From Alentia gelatinosa (Eukaryota > Annelida > Polychaeta > Phyllodocida > Polynoidae): a DNA stretch of 64,000 nucleotides. Location: positions 44,948,028 through 45,012,027 of the forward strand of contig OX465580.1 of assembly GCA_950022655.1 (NCBI GenBank). The letters are read 5' to 3'. Numbering within the stretch: position 1 is the stretch's first letter; every line of letters begins with the position of its first letter. Of this stretch, positions 13,073 through 21,709 are shown one piece after another. Under the pieces are notes generated by a model. The model had not been told where the DNA came from. It did no database searches and was given only the letters and a program-made list of their open reading frames with translations. The position numbers were made by a program, and so were the translations under genes.

Positions 13073-13432
13073 TTAACCCAATCCTTACGAACGAATTTTG
13101 TGATGCATCGTGTAGGCGGCGATGCCAGCTCATGTGTATGGTTGGTAAGGGCGAGCACCAAATTTCAAAAATGGTGTCACATGACGTGATTTTTGTCATT
13201 ATGGCAACCATTTCATATTTTTTTCAATAATTATGTTGGTCATATCTAAATACATATTTTGTGTAAAAATTGTGTTATAATATTGATTATTTCATGAATT
13301 ATGGGCCTAAATTGTAAAATGTCAAATGATGCCATTTGGCATCATTCGCCCGTGGCTGGGGAATGCCATATGGCATCATTCGCCCGTGGCTGGGGAATGC
13401 CATAGTGGCATCATTAGTAAGGAAAGGGTTAA
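13073..13432. mobile_element. piggyBac-like MITE with TTAA target duplication
   Basis: The left end is TTAACCCAATCCTTAC and the right end is GTAAGGAAAGGGTTAA; reversed, the ends agree at 14 of 16 bases and both sit on TTAA, the piggyBac target. 360 bp, non-coding. The right part holds a 34-bp tandem repeat ending near the terminus. Confidence 0.7.
13337..13415 (+). repeat. 34-bp tandem repeat in the piggyBac-like MITE
   Basis: Two full units (13337-13370, 13371-13404), each beginning TGGCATCATTCGCCCG, plus a 10-bp partial third. Each unit is itself bounded by TGGCAT and ATGCCA, so the junctions form ATGCCATATGGCAT palindromes. Confidence 0.9.
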
Positions 13433-13689
13433 TATATACTACAGCAATCGTGACTGAACGAAGACTATATCAAACCCATTATTTCAATATCATACGTTGA
13501 TATATGGGAATATCTTTCATTTTTTAGGAAGTGAAAGATTTAACGCTACATTACAGAAAACGCACAGATTGATATCACATTTATTCTTTTTAACTTCAGT
13601 GCTGGCTGAATCAGGCCGAGTTCATCTCTAGGCATTATGCCTGGCTCATTACCGTGAGAGAATACAGCTTCCCCACCTGGCAGCTATGT

Positions 13690-14340
13690 TGACCCTTCGT
13701 TGGGTTACGATTTACTCACATCTCGGTGTGAACTCGCATGTCAGCGCCCTGCAAGGTCATAGATCACCTGACCGGAAGTCAGCTCGCCGTCATTTTACAT
13801 TCCCTGTAGTCAGGTGTCATTATCGCTCGTGTCATGGCGTCCCTGTTGTCATGACAACCATGGTTAACTGTGGGGCGTCATAACTCAATCGTTGGTGCCT
13901 CGTTCGCACAGCCTCCCACCGGAAGTAGCGACAAGGCGCTTGACGCCATGTTGACCAATCGCGGTCACATGACCCTGCCAAGGTCACATGATCAATACGC
14001 CACCTAGCGGCATACAAACACACATCCCCCCGCTCCTGTGACCGGCAGCTAGCTTCAAACCATCGCCAGGAGGGGTGGGGTCGGATTCTCGCGACCTCTC
14101 GCGACCTGACCTTTCCCGCGAGAGTCGATGACGTCATTGCGGTAATGGCGGGGGTAAACATGGCCGTGTGATCAGTCAGTGTTGACGTCTCCGCCGGAGA
14201 GGGCGCCGAGGCTCTTCAGTTGATGAGGCGCTCTTCTTGGGCTGAGTGTGATGAGCGCCTAATGAGCAAATGGTGCTCACTCGGAAAGAGCAGCTCGGCG
14301 AGGACAGCTGAGACCCCGGGCTGAGTACTTGGGAAAGTGA
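13690..14340. promoter_or_regulatory. GC-rich block with ETS, E-box, YY1-like and CRE motifs
   Basis: Two CCGGAAGT sites (near 13770 and 13919), two TCACATGA sites (near 13964 and 13983), CGCCATGTT, repeated TCTCGCGA near 14090-14105, TGACGTCA near 14128 and AATGGCGGG. Base composition differs from the AT-rich flanks. Likely a CpG-type promoter or enhancer; open frames over it are not recognisable. Confidence 0.4.
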
Positions 14341-14349
14341 GCCGTGCAT

Positions 14350-16200
14350 CTCGCCGCCTGTCAAGAGTTATTGTCACCTAGGGTCCCGGGACCATGTCTG
14401 TGTAGTTCTGACAGCGTGTCGCTGCCCTGATTCTACATGAGTCTTTCCTTTGGATAGTAAATCCCTGATGTGTGTGTGTGGATGGATGGCTGGGGCACAC
14501 TCGAATTATTTCTAATGATATTGATAATTTCATGTGTTGCTCGCTATACGTTAATATATCTCATGACATTGATTAACACCTAATAGATGTCCGTGTTAAA
14601 GAGAAAATAACTAAAGAAATATTTATGCGAGTGGACGTACAAGGATGTGCATGTACACATACAGAAATCAATACATAACGTTATAATACAAGCAAGCGAA
14701 TTGCCAAACTAAACAAATGTATATTGAACCCCTATTTGTTGTTAATCAAGTAGAGATAAGAGGTGAGTTGTCACATTGTGGACCAGCTCTCCATAGAAAT
14801 ACGGGTTGTCTGAAGGCTATCTACAACAAATACTGGTCTTATATCAGAGTATTTTCCTCATATCACATGCCGCCGTTAAACGAAATCATCTGTACTGACC
14901 AAATAATGGTCAGTGCATTTACAATCCCTCTCTTGACATTGAATATACCAATCGTTGTTGTATACATATAAATGTATTGCCTGTGTTTTCTTAACGTTCG
15001 GCTTTTCAATCATGTCATGTACACATCCTCTTCATATATACTGGGTAACGTTCTCGATTCTATTTGTTACATATGTGCCTTTATCTCACCCCTGGTATTT
15101 TTGTCCCATTGGCTTAACATTGGGAACTCGTTCTCCATGCGCCTACGAGTATTGCAGTCTGCTAACAATGGTCTATATCCTGTGTGTTGTCCATTCTTTT
15201 AGGGTGAACAGGGTGAGATAAATACCGAAAGCAACTCGTTTTTGTCAAGGTTGTTGTTTTTCAACCCATTTGAATGCTACATGATCTTCACTCGGCTATC
15301 GCCTGGTTCATACCATTCCGCATCAAACTCGTGGAGAACGACTAATTCTACCCAAATTTTACTGGCATCTTTTTCAGTACTGTACTAAGTGTACGGACTA
15401 TATCGGGATGAAATGTGCAAGGGTTGGTCAAGATTGAGTTTACTACATTTTTCAAAAGTTGTATCTATAAGAAAAATAAAAGAACGTGTAGAAGTGATAC
15501 CTCTTATTCTTTCTGTTTATACCAACACTTCCGCTTTCCTTTTGAATCGGAGGTTCCCTATGTCCTGGTTCCGGGCAGTTTACACTGGCGCATATACAAA
15601 CAGACCGACTGGCGCGTGCTTGACTTCCGTTCTGAATGTCGTCTGCCGTGTGACTCGGCCCCGGGCTACCAGGTGGCGCGTTGGTCGGCGTTCCCGCGCC
15701 GTGTAGACTCAAATCTTGGGAAGTATTTACCGTGCCGGGAGTAGGATAATTAAAGTGTGGGCGCCACAATGGAGCCTGCTCCACTGAGAAAGGACGGAGA
15801 GAGACGTCGAGTGGGTACTCGGGTCTGAGAGTCTGGATTAAGTGAGACTTGCACAAATGAAATCGCGCTACTTGGGGGGCGACGCCCTGCCCTGCTCACC
15901 TCGGCCCTCGTTCAAAGCGCTGCCTCCTAGCGAGCACTACCTCTCAGCCTCTGTTTGAGTTTATTCCTGACGCATGCCCTATGGTACCCTCTCTAGAACG
16001 CCATCTGGGAAAGTTGATGAGGAGTAAAACTGATTCTCAGACTTTGCATTGAGGATCTTACACTCTGTAGCTGTAACTAACATTATCCTCCGTCGACAAG
16101 GAAGGAAGGATAGGGTGGAGGGCGAGAAGATATTTGGTGTACTTTAGGAATTGGAGGCAAATAGAGGGAAATTGTGTCCCGATGAAAGATGGTCAAAGTT
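14350..16200. other. Non-coding stretch
   Basis: Moderately GC-rich between 15600 and 15960; the open frames there on both strands overlap one another and show no domain. Confidence 0.5.
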
Positions 16201-16215
16201 ACGAGGTTACAAAGG

Positions 16216-16489
16216 TAAGGCCCGGCTTATGATAGAAATTTAGACCTACCGATATGGCACCGATACCAAAAAGCAAGTATCAGAGACAATCGGGAAGGTG
16301 CAAAATCATAGACAAATGTGTAGACATGCCAATCCACCATGCATCGTAAGGGTTTTGGTTTTCCTGCCTGATCGCAGAAAGGTGGTCAACTGCCCCGATA
16401 TTAGGTGACCTTCCGACGCGATTTTTATTTGTTATCGGGAGGTGCATCGTAGACCATATCGGAGCCATATCATAATAGGTCCGGGCCTA
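16216..16489. mobile_element. TA-flanked MITE, family 1 copy b (decayed)
   Basis: Starts TAAGGCCCGGCTTATG and ends GTCCGGGCCTA. The interior matches copy c at 41239-41526 over most of its length (TGCAAAATC, AGACATGCCAATCCACCA, GGTGGTCAACTGCCCC). The inner parts of the inverted repeats are degraded. It lies 230 bp left of the Ngaro-like element. Confidence 0.75.
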
Positions 16490-16721
16490 GGATAACGTCA
16501 ACCTAGGTAAAACAAAAACGCAACTTACTACACTCCCAGCAGCGGTATGTAGATATAGTGTTCACCCATAGGCATAGATGTCACGTATGCATCCCTAACA
16601 TCCTGGACCTTTTGTAGTATTTTTTTACAATAAGAAACATCATTACGATCTGTCTTGTCTATGTATATGTCATTGTAATTGCATTTGCACTCAAACGGAT
16701 TGACCACTGCAAAGGAAACAC

Positions 16722-16850
16722 ATTGAGGCTAATTGGAAATTGGAAGTAATTCTACGGTCGGAATTGGTGGCGCCACCTAGCGCTTACGCGATCGGCTTCG
16801 CAGATGCTCAACGTACTCCAGCGATCTTCACGCCAGCGTCTGATTCGGAA
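16722..16850 (+). repeat. Split direct repeat A1 of the Ngaro-like element
   Basis: Begins ATTGAGGCTAATTGG and ends GTCTGATTCGGAA. It matches A2 nearly base for base except for a 15-bp segment present only in A2. It marks the left end of the element. Confidence 0.85.
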
Positions 16851-16885
16851 GCTGAATTTGGTGCTCCCTCAAATCACTCGCAAAT

Positions 16886-18010
16886 ATGGGGAAAAACACA
16901 CCGAAGCGTAAAACAAAGTACCAGACAAAGGTAGCAGAGGACCAAGACCATGATGATGTCGTTTTTAACGAGCAGTTCACGACTTTCGACAGTAGGTTCA
17001 GCGTTTTGGAATCGGCCCTCGCAGAGATTGCGGCAAAGCTGAAGGGAAATGGCGCCTGCATGGATCCAGGCACTTCAGCAACTCAGACCACTTCGCCTCC
17101 CTCGATGCAAGCGCCAACGGCCGAGACATCTCATTCGGGGGCACTCCAGGGTGCTATAGACGGTATGGAGAATGCTTTTATTGAAAAAGTGGTGGCATCT
17201 GCCCCCGTTCAACAAGGAGGAGTCCCAGTCGCTCTGGCCGCTTACGGGGGAACGTCAGCATCTACGCTGGGCACCATGGCACCCGACAACACGGCGGCAG
17301 CGCTCGCGCAGGCGGCATCCCCAGGCACCACATTCTAGGCCGCGCTCATGGAACAGAGGCGGGCGGCAGCATAGGTGCCGCCTATGACCGACGAGGTGGA
17401 GGACCAGGTTCGAAAAATACTGGAGACCACGGCCTCGAGGGTCAACGAGTCAGGTAAATACAAGTTCTTTCCGCATTTGTATGTCCATCGAGGCCCGGAG
17501 AGGGTCAAAACGGGCCTAAATGAACTAACTTTGGCAGAATATGCCTCGGCCCTTTTAAGGATTATAAATGACACTGATTTCCCCCCCCCAGTATGTGGCC
17601 CCCCTAGTGGCACACCTGGGGGACGTCCACGAGGACGCCCGGGAGTTTGATTTTTCGCAGGTCCGCCGCTGGTCTGAGAGGGTATTTGCAATGGTCAGCG
17701 AAGGCTGGCTCGAGGACAACCGTATACAACTCCTTAGGGTGGCCATTTCTCAGGTCTATGCCGGCCGCATAACCTATGCCGCCGATGGTGCGAAAGGAAA
17801 GAAAGCTAGGGATGACACAGCTAGGCCATGCCAGGCATTCAACAGAACGGGGGGTGTGATAAGACCCCCGGGCATGTGGAGTCGGGCATTCGCATGGATC
17901 ACATTTGTGCCTACTGTTCTGTGTATATGGGGGCGTCCAACGGCCACTCGGAGATGGCCTGTAGGGTGAAGCAGCGGAATGCAAGCGCGGCAAGTCCCGT
18001 AAGCGCCTAA
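16886..18010 (+). pseudogene. gag-like ORF of the Ngaro-like element, broken
   Basis: Opens MGKNTPKRKTK, with a likely coiled segment (FDSRFSVLESALAEIAAKL) at about residues 34-52 and an Ala/Thr/Ser-rich middle. Two in-frame TAG stops interrupt it at 17336 and 17372. The frame continues with TDEVEDQVRKILETTASRV, then shifts near the C-run at 17580 to a segment with REFDFSQVRRWSERVFAM, and shifts again near the G-run at 17850 to a Cys/His segment (HICAYCSVYMG then H and C) that looks like a zinc-binding motif. As in other DIRS-superfamily elements it is presumed to be the nucleic-acid-binding structural protein. Confidence 0.65.
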
Positions 18011-18100
18011 CGCCAAATGGATCCGGTCTCGACCCCCCCCCAGGTTTTTCGCCGGTAGGCAAGGCGACATCTGATCCGTCCCGCCTCGCTACCACTGACA

Positions 18101-19520
18101 TTGTACAGGATTTGTTCGTTAGTTCTTCCGTGCCTACGGCTTACACTTCGCCTACGGCCGTTACATGTGTTAAGGGGGGTCGCGGCCGTCGCTGTCCAGG
18201 TGGACGCCTGGAGGGCGGCTCTGGTCGACTACCACGATAAGCAGGTCGTCAAATTTTTGGAATACGGCTGGCCGTTGGGCTTCACGGGCGCTGGCCCCCC
18301 CCCCGTCTCCACACATCGCAACCACGCATCGGCTAAGAATTACCCTCGTCACGTCGCGGCCTACCTGGAGAGAGAACACGGGGAGGGCGCCCTAGTAGGC
18401 CCGTTCGGGGGCCTACCTTTCAGCCCCTGGTCGGCCGTCTCTCCTCTCATGACTCGCCCAAAGAGGGGCTCCTCCAGTAGGAGAGTGATCGTCGATATGT
18501 CCTTCCCCCCTGGGGGCTGGGTTAACGCGGGCGTGGAAATAGGCCCCCATCTACCATCTACCAAGGGAGGTACTACATCGACCTGTGTTGCCCGTTCGGG
18601 GCCCGCCTCTCGGCCTCGGCCTGCCAAAGGGTCACTCGTGCCGTGACGTTCCTCCTGGGCCGCAGGGGCCACCATGCACTGTCATACATCGATGACTGGC
18701 CGTTGGGCTTCACAGGCGCTGGCCCCCACGTCTCCACACATCGCAACCACGCATCGGCTGAGAATTACCCTCGTCAGGTCGCGGCCTACCTGGAGAAAGA
18801 ACACGGGGAGGGCGCCCTAGTAGGCCCGTTCGGGGGCCTACCCTTCAGCCCCTGGTCGGCCGTCTCTCCTCTCATGACTTGCCCAAAGAGGGGCTCCTCC
18901 AGTAGGAGAGTGATCATCGATGTCCTTCCCCCCTGGGGGCGGGGTTAACGCGGGTGTGGAAATAGGCCCCCATCTACCATACGCCCAGACCTGCACCCTC
19001 CCAACGGTCGCCGACCTTGTGGAGAGGGTTCGCGCCTTGGGAGAAGGGGCTTGGCTCTGGAAGGCAGACATGGCACGGGCCTACCGCCAGGTCAGGGTGG
19101 ACCCGTGGGACCTCCCCCTCCAGGTTGTCGCGGCCGAAGGGAGGTACTACATCGACCCATGTTGCCCGTTCGGGGCCCGCCTCTCGGCCTCGGCCTGCCA
19201 AAGGGTCACTAGTGCCGTGACGTTCCTCCTGGGCCACAGGGGCCACCATGCACTGTCATACATCGATGATTTCGCGGGTGCCGAGGCCACGTGCCTGGAG
19301 GCGATGGACGCCTACCGCGCCTTCGAGGACCTCGGCAGGTGCTTGGGCCTCGTCCTCGCCCGGATAAATGTAGCCCCCCCACACAACGGATGGAGTGGCT
19401 TGGCATCGACATAGACACGGTCGCGATGACACTACGCATCCCGGCCGACCGTCTGGCCGATGTACTGAGGGAGTGCAAAGCCTGGATTTCTCGCAGGGCC
19501 ATTACTCGTGGCTGCTCCAA
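18101..19520 (+). pseudogene. Reverse transcriptase of the Ngaro-like element, internally duplicated and broken
   Basis: It carries the motif series typical of DIRS/Ngaro polymerases: YGWPLGFTG, STHRNHASA, SPLMTRPKRGSSSRRVIVD, then KADMARAYRQVRVDP (motif A, catalytic Asp), CPFGARLSASACQRVT and the catalytic SYIDDF. The block from 18268 is present twice in tandem (18268-18695 and 18696-19269). The first copy lacks motif A, and the second is split by frame changes near 18920, 19380 and 19500. The product would have copied the element's RNA into DNA; it is not functional here. Confidence 0.8.
18268..19269 (+). repeat. Tandem duplication within the reverse transcriptase region
   Basis: Copy 1 (428 bp, 18268-18695) and copy 2 (574 bp, 18696-19269) both run from CTGGCCGTTGGGCTTCAC to CATACATCGATGA. 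Copy 1 lacks about 155 bp that correspond to 18981-19137 in copy 2. The copies differ by scattered substitutions and small indels. Confidence 0.85.
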
Positions 19521-20160
19521 TCCATCATCGGTCGCCTCATATATGTGGCCCGGTGCGTATCCCAGGCCCACAAATTCGTTGCCCGCGCCCTTGCATTCCT
19601 CCCTAGGGTCCCGGGCACAGGGGTGGCGACCATTCCCGCCTCAGTAAAGGAGGACTTTCGTTGGTTTGTGCGCTATGCAATGGCCGCCAACGGCGTGGTG
19701 CTGGTATCCCCCCACAGAGAACCGTTTGATATTTTTGTCTCCAGCAGGGACGCGGTCATCGTTGCCGTGGCGGCGGGCGCTCGCTTGCGCAAGGAGGCAC
19801 CCGGCATCGCGGGCGCCCTCGGCCCGGGGTCACGCTTCCACGCGATTGCCATTCTCCAGGGCATCGCTACCCTCAGGCCGGGGGTTCAGCCCTGGGCGGC
19901 CGTTGTCTTCCATACAGATGACATGGATCCAGTCGAGGCCATTGCCACGGGCCGGACCAGTGACCCGGTCATATCGGCCGTAGCCCGTGAAATCTGGCTG
20001 GTGGCAGCCCTGTGGGATGTGGATGTTAGTTTTGCTTACGCGGCCGTTGCGGATGCCATTGCTCCTAGCGGCCGTTCTTGTGTACATATCGACCCTGTAT
20101 ATGATATAGATGTTTTTGCTTCTCTGCCTTTTAGGCACCCGCACCCCCCTGCATGTCCAG
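19520..20160 (+). pseudogene. RNase H-like region of the Ngaro-like element
   Basis: An open frame runs to 20186 after the reverse transcriptase. It includes SIIGRLIYVARCVSQAHKF (connection), FHTDDMDPVEAIATGRTSDP and AVAREIWLVAALWDVDVSF, which match the order of RNase H segments in DIRS-type polymerases. The first catalytic Asp region reads IFVSSRDAVIVAVAAG, where the usual TDAS-type motif is lost, so activity is unlikely. Confidence 0.6.
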
Positions 20161-20163
20161 ATG

Positions 20164-21103
20164 ACGGCATCCCTGGCGTCGGCTGAGGCAGCCTCAACTC
20201 ACCAGAATCACCTCATTCAGGCGCAGGCCTACGTGAGTTTTGCCGTTTCCTCGGGGTTCGATCCTCGATGGCCGACCGTCGCCTACGGGGCCCTCTACAC
20301 CAAGGCCTTAGCCAATTCTTTTCGGGCCCCGGCAACGGCCGCCAACTACTTGTCAGGAGCTCGGACCTGGATACGCCGCCATGGTGGGGACCCGGCACTG
20401 CTCTCCGCGGACGAGGTCCTCGCGGTTCAGCGCGGGACCAGGCACCTCTCCACACACATACCGCCACCTGCCCCCTGCAGTTCGCCTTCCAGAACACCGG
20501 CAGGTGCTCGCTTATCTATCCAGGGCCGGGCCCATGGCCCTCGTCCTCCGGGCGGCCCTGCTTATCGCCTACTTCACTTTTCTACGGGCCTCCAACCTCG
20601 TCTCTCCGTCACTGACCTCGTGGGGTGGCCCCCACACCCTTCAGCGAGCAGATCTTCAAATTCTACCTGGACTCCTCAGGATCCACGTGAGATCGACGAA
20701 TACATGGTCACGTGCGGCCCCCCCCCCTCATGTGGTCAATCTCCCGTGCTTGGCGGATCTGCTGATATGCCCGGTAGCCGCCTACACGAACTACGTCGCG
20801 GCAGTCTCGGCGCCTCCACGGGCGCCAGCATTCATCCTGTCCTCGTCAATGCCGCTTACCTCTTGGCCATTGTGCGCGCTGATGCGCGCCGCGCTGATGC
20901 GCGCCGCCCTGGCGGCCGTGGGATTCCCAGCGGCCGAGAGAGTCACACTCCACTCCTTGAGGAGGGGGACAGTCCACGATGCCGTGGCTGCAGGGGTACC
21001 CCAGAGTTTGATTTCTCATCATGGCACCTGGAACAGTGCCTCAGGCATTAGGCCTTATTTACCCCCGTCGGGAAGGACGTCGACCCCTTCCCGGCAGTTC
21101 TAA
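20164..21103 (+). pseudogene. Tyrosine recombinase of the Ngaro-like element
   Basis: The N-terminal part (LIQAQAYVSFAVSSGF, then NYLSGARTWIRRHGGDP) resembles the core-binding domain. A frameshift near 20460 moves to the frame ending at 21103. The catalytic part shows the first Arg in FTFLRASNL, His-x-x-Arg in HSLRRG (20951-20965), a His-rich HHGTWNS and the nucleophile Tyr in RPYL (codon 21056-21058), so the R-H-R-H-Y pattern is recognisable. A local GCGCGCTGATGCGC duplication near 20875-20905 adds residues before the His motif. The family integrates cDNA circles by site-specific recombination; this copy is inactivated by the frameshift. Confidence 0.75.
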
Positions 21104-21116
21104 AAAGTTTGGCATC

Positions 21117-21312
21117 TATGCCTATGCCCTTTGGCATAATTTCTCACCTTTGAGAACCTTTATTTCAGGATTAATTACTATGGACACTCAAATATTCATG
21201 TTTCATCTAAGATTACGATGTTGGTACTTACCTGTAATCTACTGTTGTATAACGACATGAACTTTCTCCATATGAATAAAGGTCCTGTAATTCCAATTTC
21301 GCCTCCATTATA
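21117..21312 (+). repeat. Split direct repeat B1 of the Ngaro-like element
   Basis: Starts TATGCCTATGCCC just after the recombinase stop codon and ends at the A2 junction. It includes AATAAA shortly before its end and is almost identical to B2. Confidence 0.85.
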
Positions 21313-21456
21313 ATTGAGGCTAATTGGAAATTGGAAGTAATTCTACGGGTGGAATTGGTGGCGCCACCTAGCGCTTACGCGATCGGCTTCGCAGATGCTC
21401 AACGTACTCCACAGAGGGCGCCTCCAGCGATCTTCACGCCAGCGTCTGATTCGGAA
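21313..21456 (+). repeat. Split direct repeat A2 of the Ngaro-like element
   Basis: Second copy of A, directly abutting B1. It carries an additional 15 bp (CAGAGGGCGCCTCCA) after the shared TACTC, possibly the ancestral state or a local duplication, since CTCCA is repeated. Confidence 0.85.
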
Positions 21457-21502
21457 CCCGCCCACCCACACCTTATCGTCAAAGACTGTTGTTATAGGGC
21501 TT

Positions 21503-21701
21503 TATGCCTATGCCCTTTGGCATAATTTCTCACCTTTGAGAACCTTTATTTCAGGATTGATTACTATGGACACTCAAATATTCATGTTTCATCTAAGATT
21601 ACGATGTTGGTACTTACCTGTAATCTACTGTTGTATTACGACATGAACTTTCTCCATATGAATAAAGGTCCTGTAATTCCAATTTCGCCTCCGTTATAAT
21701 T
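21503..21701 (+). repeat. Split direct repeat B2 of the Ngaro-like element
   Basis: Second copy of B, separated from A2 by 46 bp. It marks the right end. The last bases (CCAATTTCGCCTCC) in reverse complement resemble the start of A (GAGGC then AAATTGG), a short imperfect terminal inversion. Confidence 0.85.
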
Positions 21702-21709
21702 ACTTATTG

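Larger units (their letters stand above)
16722..21701 (+). mobile_element. Ngaro-like (DIRS superfamily) tyrosine-recombinase retrotransposon, defective
   Basis: About 5 kb. Terminal sequences are arranged as split direct repeats: A1 (16722-16850), internal genes, B1 (21117-21312), A2 (21313-21456), B2 (21503-21701). Gene order is gag-like, reverse transcriptase/RNase H, tyrosine recombinase. Split direct repeats, this order and no visible methyltransferase fit Ngaro-type elements (PAT-like is the alternative); classic DIRS elements have inverted termini and a different order. All coding parts carry frameshifts or stops, several at C or G homopolymers, so the copy cannot move by itself. No target duplication is evident, as expected for recombinase-mediated integration. 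Confidence 0.85.

Noticed and set aside
16740..16934. Matching open frames in A1 and A2 of the Ngaro-like element (also 21331-21525)
   Set aside because: They arise because A1 and A2 are the same repeat; the A2 frame leads nowhere and the gag-like start lies after A1.
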